A stretch of DNA of 64,000 nucleotides from an uncultured Draconibacterium sp. (GTDB lineage Bacteria; Bacteroidota; Bacteroidia; Bacteroidales; Prolixibacteraceae), in the NCBI RefSeq assembly GCF_963675065.1, contig NZ_OY775906.1, positions 2,272,001-2,336,000 on the forward strand, written 5' to 3'. Shown piece by piece: positions 50,588 to 59,339 of the stretch. The notes below the pieces were generated by a model that saw only the letters and a list, made by a program, of their open reading frames with translations, made no database searches and was not told the origin of the DNA. Position 1 is the stretch's first letter. Every line of letters begins with the position of its first letter. Both the position numbers and the translations under genes were made by a program.

Positions 50588-52003
50588 CTATTCCTCGTCC
50601 TTGGTATAACCCAGAATTTTGAACATCTCCTCTGCCGACTGCTCATTACGATACACATAATCGAAGAAATTACCTTTCTCGTCGCGATCGATAATTACGT
50701 GTTTTGGTGCCGGAATCAAACAGTGTTTAATTCCGCCATAACCACTGATTGCATCCTGGTAAGCGCCGGTGTGGAAAAAACCCAGATACAGCGGCTCTTT
50801 ATCATCGTCGGAATAAGACGGTAGCAGTACCTCCTGGTTAAAGTCTTCCGAGTTGTAATAGTCAGAATGGTCGCAACTGATACCTCCAATATTGGCGCGT
50901 TTGTATTCGTTATTCCATTTGTTGATCGGCAGCAAAATAAACTTCTCGAAAATCGACCACGAGTCCGGAATGGTATTCATTAAACTGTTGTTAATGATGT
51001 ACCAGCTTTCGGTATCGTTTTGTTGTTTTTGCTCCAGTACCTCGAAAATGATCGCCCCACTTTCGCCAACCGTATATTTGCCAAACTCGGTATAAATATC
51101 CGGGTCAGGCAGGTTTTCAGCCGAGCAGGCCGTTTTTATATTCGAAACTATTTCCTTGATCATGTACTCGTAATCGTATTCAAATCCCAGGTGGTTACGT
51201 ATTGGGAAACCGCCTCCCAGGTTAAACGAATCGAGTGAGTCGCACTGTTTTTTCAGCTCCACGTAAAGCTTCATCGCTTTTTGGAATTCGCCCCAGAAAT
51301 ACAAACTGTCCTTAATTCCCGAATCTACAAAAAAGTGAAGCATCTTTAACTCGATATTTTTCTTCCCCTTTATATTCTTTTCGAAAAACTCCGGAATTTT
51401 TGTGTGCCGTATTCCTAAACGTGAAGTATAATATGCCGACTGCGATTCCTCATTAATCGCCATTCGGATACCCACTTTTACCTTTTCGCCATTGGCCAGT
51501 TTTTCAATTCGCTGCAGCTCATTAATACTATCTAATACAATGATATTATTCTTAAATCCAAGCCGTTGCAGTTCGATAATTTTCTTAAGATATTCCTGCG
51601 TTTTGTAGCCGTTGTGAATGATCTTCCGGTTCTTATCGATTTTTTTATCCTTAAAAAGATGCAAAATCAAATCGATGTCGTACGATGATGAAGTTTCGAG
51701 GTTTACATTGTGTTTTAAGGCCTCGTTAACCACATGCGAAAAGTGGTTACATTTTGTACAATAACAATAATAATACTTACCATCATAATTGTTCTTTTTA
51801 ATGGCCTTATTAAACAGGTTACGCGATTTTTTTATTTGTTCCCCAATTTTTGGCAGGTATATAAACCTAAACGGGGTACCGTATTTTTTAATCAGATATT
51901 TTAAAGAGATACCGTGAAAGGTTAACGAATCGCCTCTTAAATCAAAGCCTTCCTGTGGGAAGTAGTAACTTTGCTCAATCAAATCAAAATAAGTATTCTT
52001 CAT
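50588..52003 (-). CDS. speA: Arginine decarboxylase (PLP, fold III type)
   Basis: 471 aa. Belongs to the alanine-racemase-fold decarboxylases. The N-terminal barrel contains the PLP-lysine region YCYCTKCNHFSHVV and the following NLETSSSYDIDLIL; FNLGGGFPIRNH is the phosphate-binding loop and GAYQDAISGYGG is near the C-terminal active site. It is the short Bacteroidota form, not the 630-aa biosynthetic SpeA. Product is agmatine, the first step to putrescine and then carboxyspermidine made by the two enzymes encoded divergently at 52454 and 53718. A promoter-like pair lies 167 bp or so upstream. Substrate specificity (arginine against lysine or meso-DAP) is inferred from length and context. Confidence 0.85.
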   Translation of the reverse strand: MKNTYFDLIEQSYYFPQEGFDLRGDSLTFHGISLKYLIKKYGTPFRFIYLPKIGEQIKKSRNLFNKAIKKNNYDGKYYYCYCTKCNHFSHVVNEALKHNVNLETSSSYDIDLILHLFKDKKIDKNRKIIHNGYKTQEYLKKIIELQRLGFKNNIIVLDSINELQRIEKLANGEKVKVGIRMAINEESQSAYYTSRLGIRHTKIPEFFEKNIKGKKNIELKMLHFFVDSGIKDSLYFWGEFQKAMKLYVELKKQCDSLDSFNLGGGFPIRNHLGFEYDYEYMIKEIVSNIKTACSAENLPDPDIYTEFGKYTVGESGAIIFEVLEQKQQNDTESWYIINNSLMNTIPDSWSIFEKFILLPINKWNNEYKRANIGGISCDHSDYYNSEDFNQEVLLPSYSDDDKEPLYLGFFHTGAYQDAISGYGGIKHCLIPAPKHVIIDRDEKGNFFDYVYRNEQSAEEMFKILGYTKDEE

Positions 52004-52176
52004 CTACGTAGCCATAAAAAATTATCAGCGTTTTTACTCAAGTTTCAAACCGCAAATAAAAATAATTTTTTTCGATAATTCCCGTACTAAAAATAAAAAC
52101 GGAGCAAAAGCTTCATTTTTTTCTATTTCAGCAAAAAACTGCAAAAAAATGCGGTCTTCATTTTCCTCGAATCACC

Positions 52177-52205
52177 CAAAGTTAATAATAACCACTGTAG
52201 GGCAA
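52177..52205 (-). promoter_or_regulatory. Putative promoter for arginine decarboxylase
   Basis: On the minus strand TTTTG near 52207-52203 and TAACTTTG (52184-52177), 18 bases apart. This leaves an untranslated leader of about 165 bases. The remainder of the 450-bp divergent spacer 52004-52453 shows only AT-rich sequence. Confidence 0.5.
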
Positions 52206-52453
52206 AATCATCCTGCCAGAGAACTTAGTGCATTAGTAATACTGGCTGTAACGTTAGCATCCCACTACGGTTTTCCTGTTTCGCATTTTGTTAAAACCAA
52301 ATATTTTTTGGATTAAAATCTTTATTTTCGAAAGTTTCACTCATCAAAAAAAATGCTTAATTTGTCTCGACAATTTTATATACTTCATACGAAACTACAA
52401 TATTCGGGTGAATATATGTTATGTTACTGAATTTAAAATGATTAAACAAGAAA

Positions 52454-53647
52454 ATGAGTAAAGTTTTAATAATTGGTGCAGGTGGTGTTGGTCGTGTGGT
52501 TGCCAGCAAGTGTGCAGATAATCCGGAAGTTTTTTCAGAAATTCTGTTAGCCAGTCGTACCGTTTCCAAGTGCGATGTAATTGCAAAAGAAGTTGGTAAA
52601 GGAAGAATAAAAACGGCCTCGTTAAATGCCGATAATGTAGCAGCTACAGTTGCTCTGATCAAAGAATTTCAACCGGAACTGGTTATCAATGTGGCACTTC
52701 CTTACCAGGACCTTCCGATTATGGATGCCTGCCTCGAAACCGGCGTAAACTATTTGGATACTGCCAATTACGAGCCAAAAGACGAAGCTAAATTTGAATA
52801 CAGCTGGCAGTGGGCTTACCACGATCGCTTTAAAGAAAAAGGGATTATGGCTGTGCTGGGTTGCGGATTCGATCCGGGCGTAACCAGTATTTACACCGCA
52901 TATGCAGCCAAGCATCACTTTGACGAAATGCACTACCTTGATATTGTAGATTGTAACGGCGGCGACCACGGAAAAGCATTTGCAACCAATTTTAACCCTG
53001 AAATTAACATTCGTGAGATTACTCAAAACGGACGCTACTGGGAAAATGGACAATGGGTAGAAACCAAACCTTTTGAAATTAAAAAAGCCTTGAACTACCC
53101 CAATATCGGTGCCAGAGATTCATACGTTCTTTATCATGAAGAGCTGGAGTCGCTGACAAAAAACTTCCCAAGCTTGAAGCGCGCCCGTTTCTGGATGACT
53201 TTCGGCCAGGAATACCTGACTCACCTGCGTGTAATTGAGAATATTGGAATGAGCCGAATTGATCCGGTAAAATACAAAGGCATTGACATTATTCCCTTGG
53301 AGTTCCTAAAAGAGGTGCTTCCAAATCCGGGAGATCTTGGCGATAACTACACCGGAGAAACATCTATCGGATGCCGCATTAAAGGCGTAAAAGACGGCGA
53401 AGAAAAATCCTACTATGTGTGGAACAACTGCAGCCATCAAAAAGCTTTTGAAGAAACCGGTACTCAGGGTGTATCTTACACCACAGGTGTTCCGGCTATG
53501 CTGGGGGCGATGATGGTGCTTTCCGGAAAATGGCAGGGCAAAGGCGTATTTAACGTTGAAGAATTCGATCCGGATCCGTTTATGGAGAAAATTGGCGAAC
53601 ACGGTTTGCCTTGGAACGAAGAGATTAATGGCGATCTTGAAGTATAA
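52454..53647 (+). CDS. Carboxynorspermidine/carboxyspermidine dehydrogenase (saccharopine dehydrogenase family)
   Basis: 397 aa. N-terminal Rossmann MSKVLIIGAGGVGRVVASK; LVINVALPYQDLPIMDACLE and AVLGCGFDPGVTSIYTAYAA are typical of carboxynorspermidine dehydrogenases (CANSDH, often misnamed Lys1). It condenses aspartate 4-semialdehyde with putrescine (or diaminopropane) and reduces the imine with NADPH. The decarboxylase NspC is encoded 70 bp downstream and completes spermidine synthesis. It is a distant relative of the two Lys9-like enzymes of the lysine block but clearly separate in motif details. Confidence 0.92.
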   Translation: MSKVLIIGAGGVGRVVASKCADNPEVFSEILLASRTVSKCDVIAKEVGKGRIKTASLNADNVAATVALIKEFQPELVINVALPYQDLPIMDACLETGVNYLDTANYEPKDEAKFEYSWQWAYHDRFKEKGIMAVLGCGFDPGVTSIYTAYAAKHHFDEMHYLDIVDCNGGDHGKAFATNFNPEINIREITQNGRYWENGQWVETKPFEIKKALNYPNIGARDSYVLYHEELESLTKNFPSLKRARFWMTFGQEYLTHLRVIENIGMSRIDPVKYKGIDIIPLEFLKEVLPNPGDLGDNYTGETSIGCRIKGVKDGEEKSYYVWNNCSHQKAFEETGTQGVSYTTGVPAMLGAMMVLSGKWQGKGVFNVEEFDPDPFMEKIGEHGLPWNEEINGDLEV

Positions 53648-53651
53648 CAAG

Positions 53652-53712
53652 CCAGGCGCAGAGGGCAAAGAGCACGGCGCCTTTTCCCTCTGCTCTTTGC
53701 GCTAAGCGCTTT
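53652..53712. repeat. Inverted repeat with GAGGGCAAAGAGC arms
   Basis: GGCGCAGAGGGCAAAGAGCA and CCCTCTGCTCTTTGCGC pair imperfectly around GGCGCC. It fills the gap between the dehydrogenase and the decarboxylase genes and ends at the start of nspC. A dispersed palindromic element is likely; a role as intra-operon attenuator is possible. Confidence 0.65.
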
Positions 53713-53717
53713 GCAAA

Positions 53718-54854
53718 ATGAATTATAAAGAAATACCATCTCCGGCTTTTGTGCTTGATGAAAAATTGCTTCGTAAAAACCTTGAGCTGATCAACACCGT
53801 TCAGCAGGAAGCCGGAATTGAAATTATCCTTGCTTTTAAAGGATTTGCCATGTGGAGCACCTTCCCTATTGTTCGCGAATATTTAAAAGGCGCAACAGCC
53901 AGTTCATTGTACGAAGCGCGCTTGTGTTTCGAGGAAATGAAAACCCACGCGCATCTTTATTCGCCGGTTTACCTCGATCATGAATTTGACGAATTGATGA
54001 GCTACAGCAGCCACATTGTTTTTAATTCAGTCAAACAATTTGAAAAGTATTACCAACGCACACAAACAGCGGATCATAAAATTTCTTGTGGTATTCGGAT
54101 AAATCCTGAATATTCTGATGTGGGTACCGATCTATACAATCCAAGTGCACCGGGCTCGCGACTGGGAATTGGCAGCAACGAAATACCGGATGAACTGCCT
54201 GAAGGAATTGAAGGCATTCATTTCCATGTGTTGTGCGAATCAGATTCATTCAGCCTGGAAAAAGTACTCAAGAACCTCGAAAACAAATACAGTAAATACC
54301 TGCATCGGGTAAAATGGGTGAATATGGGCGGCGGCCACCTGATGACACGGGAAGGCTATAACCATCAACACCTCATCAAACTGCTAAAGGATTTCAGAAA
54401 AAAATACGACGTAAAAGTAATTTTGGAACCCGGCAGTGCCATTGCCTGGGAAACGGGCGTTTTGGTTTCAACAATTCAGGATATTGTGGAACACAAAGGC
54501 GTAAAAACAGCGATTCTTGATGTTTCGTTTACTGCCCACATGCCCGACACGCTTGAAATGCCGTATCGCCCGAAAATAATCGGGGCACATGATTCAACAG
54601 AAGAAAGCCGATACCTGTATCGTTTGGGAGGCGGCAGTTGTCTGGCTGGTGATTTTATGGAAGCCTACGATTTTGGCCACGAACTGCAAATTGGCGAGCA
54701 AATCATATTTCTAGATATGATTCATTACACCATGGTAAAAACCACCATGTTTAACGGCGTTAATCATCCATCAATTGCCATTTGGACAAAAGATGATGAA
54801 CTACAGATTATTCGGAAATTCAACTACGAAGATTTTAAAAACCGATTGTCGTAA
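53718..54854 (+). CDS. nspC: Carboxynorspermidine decarboxylase
   Basis: 378 aa PLP enzyme of the alanine-racemase-like decarboxylases. The PLP lysine is in IILAFKGFAMWSTFP, the NspC signature. GIHFHVLCESDSF and KWVNMGGGHLMTREG are also family landmarks, as is LGGGSCLAGDFMEAYDFG near the C-terminus. It removes the carboxyl group of carboxyspermidine (or carboxynorspermidine), giving spermidine or norspermidine. Paired with the dehydrogenase upstream, and with arginine decarboxylase on the other strand, it forms the polyamine cluster. Agmatine-to-putrescine enzymes are not in the window. Confidence 0.95.
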   Translation: MNYKEIPSPAFVLDEKLLRKNLELINTVQQEAGIEIILAFKGFAMWSTFPIVREYLKGATASSLYEARLCFEEMKTHAHLYSPVYLDHEFDELMSYSSHIVFNSVKQFEKYYQRTQTADHKISCGIRINPEYSDVGTDLYNPSAPGSRLGIGSNEIPDELPEGIEGIHFHVLCESDSFSLEKVLKNLENKYSKYLHRVKWVNMGGGHLMTREGYNHQHLIKLLKDFRKKYDVKVILEPGSAIAWETGVLVSTIQDIVEHKGVKTAILDVSFTAHMPDTLEMPYRPKIIGAHDSTEESRYLYRLGGGSCLAGDFMEAYDFGHELQIGEQIIFLDMIHYTMVKTTMFNGVNHPSIAIWTKDDELQIIRKFNYEDFKNRLS

Positions 54855-54915
54855 GGAAACTTCTTTGGGTTGAAAAGCCATTAATTTAATGCCGCGAATA
54901 AAATTCGCAAGAAAA

Positions 54916-54992
54916 ACCACCAGGTCACGAAGTCAACAAAGAAAACTCAGGATTTGATTTCTTCAACTTTGTAACTTGGTGGTCTTCGTGGT
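54916..54992. repeat. Inverted repeat of the ACCACCAAG/GTCACGAAG type
   Basis: ACCACCAGGTCACGAAGTCA and CTTGGTGGTCTTCGTGGT form arms around a 30-base spacer. Related words occur at 4261-4412. It lies between nspC and the fucosidase gene with nothing else in the gap. Confidence 0.7.
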
Positions 54993-55044
54993 AAAAGTTA
55001 TAAATGAAGTATAAAAGCTACTAACTAAAATATATAAACCGACT

Positions 55045-56835
55045 ATGAAAAACCTGATTGTCTTTCTTTTACTGCTTTGCAGTTTAACTTCATTTAGCCA
55101 GGAAAACACCAATGAACGCGCCAGATGGTTCACCGACTCACGCTTTGGAATGTTTATTCACTGGGGAGTGTACAGTGGTGCCGAAGGTTACTGGAAAGGC
55201 GAAAAAATCAGAAACGATAACGATTATGCCGAGTGGATTTTATACCGAAACAGCATTGATCGCGATGAATACCTTACACTTCTCGACCGTTTTCAATGGG
55301 ACGAAATTGATCCTGAAGAGTGGGTAATACTGGCTAAAAAGTCAGGAATAAAATACATTACCATTACCGCCAAACATCATGATGGCTTTGGGTTATGGGA
55401 CAGCAAAGTGAGTGATTACGATCTGGGTGATTACACCAATCCCAAACGCGATATTATTACAGAAATGGCTGAAGCCTGCAAAAAGCACGGCATTAAACTT
55501 TGCCTGTACTATTCGCACTGGGTTGACTGGGAACACCCGCTGGGTTGGAACCATAGCCGCGAAATTTACAAATTATCAGAAAGTGATTACGACCGATACT
55601 GGCAGCAGAAGGTGATACCACAAATTACCGAGCTGCTAACCAATTATGGCGAGATTTCGATGCTTTGGTTCGATATGTGGATTCATCATTCCGAAAGTAT
55701 CGTCACCAAAGAACAACTGCTTCAATTAAAATCATTGATACGAGAGTTACAACCCAATTGCCTGGTAAATTCTCGTTTAGGCTTATCGATCGAGGAAGAT
55801 CCCGACATTGATTACAAAACATTGGGCGACAACCAGCTTGGCGACAAAAAGGAAGATTTCCCGTGGCAATCGCCGGCAACGGTAGCCCATTCGTGGGGCT
55901 TTCATTCGTCTGATTCGCAATGGAAATCAACGTCAACATTATTAAAATCGCTAATCGGAAACGTTAGTTTGAATGGTAATTTTATGCTGAACATCGGGCC
56001 ACGTGCCAATGGCGATGTTCCCTTCGAGATTTCGCAACGAATGCTTGAAATGGGCAAATGGCTGCAGGTAAATGGAGAATCGATTTACAATGCGGAAGCC
56101 TTCGATCTGAACAAAGACCTGCACGACTGGGGAAAAATTACCTGCAAACAAGATGGGAACATCTTTAAACTATTCCTACATGTAGACAACTGGCCCCTGA
56201 ACAAACATATGAATCTTACTGGAATAACAAGTAATCCTGAAAAAATTTACCTGCTGGCAGATAAGCAGAAATCAGCACTCTCCTTTTCGCACTCCGGAGC
56301 TTTTACACAAGTTATGTTGCCTGCAGACCAACCAGATCCTTATGTTTCCATAGTTGTGGTTGAATACAAATCAAAACCGGAAATTATGAATAGACTTGTA
56401 GCAAAAACAAGCGACGATGGATATTCCTTACTTCCCGGGAATCAAAATCCGCAGCCTCAATCAATGGAAATAACACCTCCGGCAAAATACGGAACGGTTC
56501 CAGCCTTTGTGCCAGCAAATGGCGTTACTGATTTTAGCTGGAAAATATACGTTGACAAACCGGGTGAAAAAAGAGTGGATGTGTCGTATAGTTTTCAGGG
56601 CAACAGAAACAATAGCCAGATTGTGTTAAAAGCTGCCGGGCAATCATTGTATCATTCGGTGAATCCAACCGGGCAAACTGTTGGGGAACCCAATCAGGAT
56701 TGGTATATCGATAATTTCGAATCGAATAAAATCGGTATGATCGATTTCCCGAAACCCGGTTTTTACACCATAGAGCTCAGCATTCAGCCAACAGAGATAG
56801 ATCCAATCAAGTTCCAGTGGTTGTGGATTAAATAA
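55045..56835 (+). CDS. Alpha-L-fucosidase, glycoside hydrolase family 29
   Basis: 596 aa with signal peptide MKNLIVFLLLLCSLTSFSQ, so exported. The catalytic domain opens RWFTDSRFGMFIHWGVYSG, and TITAKHHDGFGLWDSK is the conserved GH29 block. The nucleophile is D210 in SMLWFDMW; LMLNIGPRANGDVPFE ends the barrel. Residues from about 440 to 596 form a C-terminal beta-rich module (DFSWKIYVDKPGEKRVDVSY) that is probably carbohydrate binding. It releases L-fucose from algal, plant or host glycans. It stands alone, about 4 kb from the SusC/SusD pair. Confidence 0.94.
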   Translation: MKNLIVFLLLLCSLTSFSQENTNERARWFTDSRFGMFIHWGVYSGAEGYWKGEKIRNDNDYAEWILYRNSIDRDEYLTLLDRFQWDEIDPEEWVILAKKSGIKYITITAKHHDGFGLWDSKVSDYDLGDYTNPKRDIITEMAEACKKHGIKLCLYYSHWVDWEHPLGWNHSREIYKLSESDYDRYWQQKVIPQITELLTNYGEISMLWFDMWIHHSESIVTKEQLLQLKSLIRELQPNCLVNSRLGLSIEEDPDIDYKTLGDNQLGDKKEDFPWQSPATVAHSWGFHSSDSQWKSTSTLLKSLIGNVSLNGNFMLNIGPRANGDVPFEISQRMLEMGKWLQVNGESIYNAEAFDLNKDLHDWGKITCKQDGNIFKLFLHVDNWPLNKHMNLTGITSNPEKIYLLADKQKSALSFSHSGAFTQVMLPADQPDPYVSIVVVEYKSKPEIMNRLVAKTSDDGYSLLPGNQNPQPQSMEITPPAKYGTVPAFVPANGVTDFSWKIYVDKPGEKRVDVSYSFQGNRNNSQIVLKAAGQSLYHSVNPTGQTVGEPNQDWYIDNFESNKIGMIDFPKPGFYTIELSIQPTEIDPIKFQWLWIK

Positions 56836-56866
56836 GTTTGAATTGAGGATAAAAGACTAAACGACC

Positions 56867-56886
56867 TTATTAACAATTGTTAATAA
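56867..56886. promoter_or_regulatory. Perfect 20-bp palindrome TTATTAACAATTGTTAATAA
   Basis: Uninterrupted palindrome 31 bp after the fucosidase stop and 40-60 bp upstream of the strong promoter-like pair at 56928-56957, so it may be an operator for the RNA below. It lacks a T-run and is a poor terminator. Confidence 0.5.
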
Positions 56887-56927
56887 CCGTGGTTAATTCA
56901 CTGTGGATATAAACGACTGAAAATCAC

Positions 56928-56957
56928 TTGCATTTTTCATTTTTCGCTGTATATTTG
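56928..56957 (+). promoter_or_regulatory. Strong Bacteroidota-type promoter (TTG-N19-TATATTTG)
   Basis: TTG at 56928-56930 and TATATTTG at 56950-56957 with 19 bases between, an exact fit to the -33/-7 consensus. The predicted transcription start is near 56963-56966. No protein gene starts soon after. Confidence 0.7.
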
Positions 56958-56962
56958 ATCTA

Positions 56963-57488
56963 TCAGGTGAGCGATAAAAGGCTGCTTGGAAATTGTGGAA
57001 ACGGAGAAAGTTTCTTAGTTGAAACCGAAACCATTTCATCCCACCCCTCGGGGCGGCACAATGAAAAAGCTGAAGTTTGAACGCGATATTCTGGAGTATC
57101 AAAGTTCAGGCAATCATCTGAAAGAAGTTCCAGAAGTTCTTTCAAGATTGAGTCATCAGGCAGGAAGTAAAAAGACCAAGGTCTTAGCTGCGAAACTGCA
57201 CAACGAAAACGAGGCAACTCAAACCCGTTGATTGGAAAAGGGGCATCCTTAGGGATTAACTGAATACACTGACAGACACTTCGTTCAGGAAGGTAAGCGC
57301 GATTACCGAAAGGACAACCGGAAGGCTGAGCCGTAGAAAGCAAAGCCGGAAAGTGAAGGCAAAAGCCAATTCGAAAGAAAAAGCCGACGCCGGTCGTAAT
57401 AACCGTAGCCTGGCACCAAAAGTAACTTCGGTTACTTGAAAGTGAATGGGAGCTATTTGTAACAAAATAGTTCCCATTTGTGTTTTAT
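56963..57488 (+). ncRNA. Candidate structured non-coding RNA, family not recognised
   Basis: About 525 nt between a consensus promoter and a terminator, without a convincing gene. Hairpins: CCCCTCGGGG (57050 region), TGAAAGAA/TTCTTTCA (57119-57144), AAGACCAAGGTCTT (57172-57185), CGGT/ACCG (57391 region) and AAGTAAC-TTCG-GTTACTT (57420-57437) with a UUCG loop. It does not show the conserved blocks of RNase P RNA, tmRNA, SRP RNA or 6S RNA. A 56-codon frame at 57061-57231 (MKKLKFERDILEYQSSG...) could be a small peptide, but its palindromes argue for RNA function. Moderate confidence that an RNA is made; its class is unknown. Confidence 0.45.
57445..57488 (+). terminator. Rho-independent terminator of the candidate RNA
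   Basis: AATGGGAGCTATTT pairs with AAATAGTTCCCATT around GTAACA, followed by TGTGTTTTAT. It is 60 bp upstream of kdsA, so kdsA either has its own promoter or relies on read-through. Confidence 0.75.
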
Positions 57489-57547
57489 ATACCTGCCTAA
57501 ACCATAACCCAAACATTCTTATTACTTTTATCGCAAAATGTAATTTC

Positions 57548-58369
57548 ATGATTCCACAAATTGATAAACTCAAAAATACCAAAAGCGGAAATTTCTTTTT
57601 AATGGCCGGCCCGTGTGCCATTGAAAGCGAAACTATGGCAATGGAAATTGCCGAAAAAGTGGTTGCCATCACCGAAAAATTAAAGATTCCATACATATTC
57701 AAAGGTTCGTACCGAAAAGCCAACCGATCGCGCATTGATTCGTTTTCAGGAATTGGCGACGAGAATGCATTACAGATTCTAAAAAAAGTACGTGAAACTT
57801 TCGACATTCCTGTAGTTACCGATATTCATACGGCCGAAGAAGCAGCAATGGCTGCCGAATATGTTGATGTACTGCAGATACCCGCATTTTTGTGCCGCCA
57901 AACCGATATTTTAGTGGCTGCTGCAAAAACCGGCAAAGTGGTAAATATCAAAAAAGGACAGTTCTTGTCGGCCGAAGCAATGCAGTTTGCGGTGAACAAA
58001 GTGCGCGATAGCGGCAACAACAATATCGCGCTAACCGAACGGGGAACAACATTTGGCTACCAGGATTTAGTGGTGGATTACCGCGGAATTCCGGTAATGA
58101 AAGCAATGGATGTTCCGGTAATTCTGGATATTACCCATTCCCTGCAACAGCCTAACCAGGCCAGTGGTGTTACCGGTGGCAAACCAGAATTGATTGAAAC
58201 TGTTGCACGTGCCGGAATTGCTGTGGGTGCTGATGGAATTTTTATCGAAACACATCCCAAGCCGGCTGAAGCCAAATCGGATGGCGCCAACATGTTGCAA
58301 CTGGATTTGTTGGAGCAACTTTTAACCAAACTGGTTTTATTAAAACAAACCGTCAATCAATTGGGATAA
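57548..58369 (+). CDS. kdsA: 3-deoxy-8-phosphooctulonate (KDO-8-P) synthase
   Basis: 273 aa cytoplasmic aldolase joining phosphoenolpyruvate and arabinose 5-phosphate in KDO synthesis for lipid A core. ATG 57548 (MIPQIDKLKN) matches the family length; an in-frame ATG at 57446 lies in the terminator hairpin. FLMAGPCAIESETMAMEIA, the substrate loop FKGSYRKANRSRIDSFSG, FLCRQTDIL and VKKGQFLS-like IKKGQFLSAEAM are all present, as is the GTTFGYQDLVVDYRG block. The next gene starts one base after its stop. Confidence 0.97.
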   Translation: MIPQIDKLKNTKSGNFFLMAGPCAIESETMAMEIAEKVVAITEKLKIPYIFKGSYRKANRSRIDSFSGIGDENALQILKKVRETFDIPVVTDIHTAEEAAMAAEYVDVLQIPAFLCRQTDILVAAAKTGKVVNIKKGQFLSAEAMQFAVNKVRDSGNNNIALTERGTTFGYQDLVVDYRGIPVMKAMDVPVILDITHSLQQPNQASGVTGGKPELIETVARAGIAVGADGIFIETHPKPAEAKSDGANMLQLDLLEQLLTKLVLLKQTVNQLG

Positions 58370-58846
58370 ATGGCATTTCAAACCATTGCTGAGGAATTAA
58401 AAAAACTGGTGATTAGCTGGGCAAATAAGCTCGAAAATTTACCATCGCCAACTATTGCTGAACGGAGAAATAGTCAGGATCGTTCGATCCGACAAATCGT
58501 AGGGCACATGGTTGATTCGGCCTCAAACAATACGCACCGTGTAGTTCATTTGCAATATCAGGAATCGCCGGTTGAATATCCCAATTATGCCACTTATCGC
58601 AACAACGATAAGTGGATTGCCATTCAGAATTACAAGGAAGAAGATTGGAATGTGCTGGTAAACCATTGGAAATTTACCCATCTGCATTTTATTCATGTTA
58701 TCCGAAATGTAAATAAAGAAAAGCTCGATCAGCAATGGATTGCAGATACCAACCAACTTGTTTCGCTAAAAGATATGGTTGAAGATTTTCCAAGACATTT
58801 CAAACTGCACATCAAAGAAATTGAAGAACTAATTAATCTGAAATAA
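58370..58846 (+). CDS. DinB-like four-helix-bundle protein
   Basis: 158 aa, the usual size of DinB/YfiT-type proteins. The three metal-binding histidines appear as IVGHMVDSASNN in helix 2 and DFPRHFKLHIKEIEE near the C-terminus. Members are probable metal-dependent hydrolases or thiol transferases; no substrate is known for this branch. It starts directly at the kdsA stop codon, so translation is coupled, although a functional link with KDO synthesis is not evident. Confidence 0.83.
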   Translation: MAFQTIAEELKKLVISWANKLENLPSPTIAERRNSQDRSIRQIVGHMVDSASNNTHRVVHLQYQESPVEYPNYATYRNNDKWIAIQNYKEEDWNVLVNHWKFTHLHFIHVIRNVNKEKLDQQWIADTNQLVSLKDMVEDFPRHFKLHIKEIEELINLK

Positions 58847-58847
58847 A

Positions 58848-59267
58848 ATGAAAAACAGAAGATCATTTCTTAAAAAACTGGGTACAGGAATTGCGGCAGC
58901 CGGAATCATTCCATTCGCAAAACAGGCAAATGCCGGCGAAGTAAAATTAAAAGATGCGCTGATACACCACGTATTTTTCTGGCTAAAAGAACCGGAAAAT
59001 GAAACGCACAAAAAACAACTGGTTGAAGCTTTGAACCAACTCACTAATGTAAAAACCATAAAACTTAGCCACATTGGGTTTCCGGCATCAACTGAGGACC
59101 GCGATGTGGTTGATCATTCCTATTCGGTGTCGTATATGGCCATGTTCGATAGCCAGGCCGACCAGGATTCGTACCAGATTGATCCGATTCACCTAAAATT
59201 TGTAGAGGAAAACCAGCATTTGTGGAATAAGGTTGTGGTTTATGATTCGATAGATCAGGCTTTATAA
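58848..59267 (+). CDS. Tat-exported Dabb (stress-responsive alpha/beta barrel) domain protein
   Basis: 139 aa. A twin-arginine-type N-terminus (NRRSFLKKLGTGIAAAGII) is followed by a dimeric alpha/beta-barrel domain: LIHHVFFWLKEPENE, with the conserved His and Trp-Leu, and HSYSVSYMAMFDSQADQDSY to the closing LWNKVVVYD. Dabb domains are found in plant stress proteins and in small bacterial enzymes of unclear function. It begins 1 base after the DinB-like stop, making a kdsA-dinB-dabb unit. Confidence 0.87.
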   Translation: MKNRRSFLKKLGTGIAAAGIIPFAKQANAGEVKLKDALIHHVFFWLKEPENETHKKQLVEALNQLTNVKTIKLSHIGFPASTEDRDVVDHSYSVSYMAMFDSQADQDSYQIDPIHLKFVEENQHLWNKVVVYDSIDQAL

Positions 59268-59339
59268 GTTCGGGCAGAGGTTTCATACTCTTTTTCAACT
59301 CCGAAAAAGTTTAAACCTGCTGATTTTACCACTCCCCCC

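Noticed and set aside
57061..57231. 56-aa protein-coding gene inside the structured region
   Set aside because: No recognisable domain and no clear ribosome-binding site. The frame contains two perfect or near-perfect palindromes more consistent with RNA folding; kept only as an alternative.
56963..57343. Minus-strand 126-aa frame opposite the candidate RNA
   Set aside because: No family resemblance, atypical composition and full overlap with the hairpins; a chance frame.
56963..57488. RNase P RNA, tmRNA or 6S RNA
   Set aside because: The conserved GAGGAAAGTCC-type block of RNase P, the tag frame and TTC-CCA end of tmRNA, and the size of 6S RNA do not fit.
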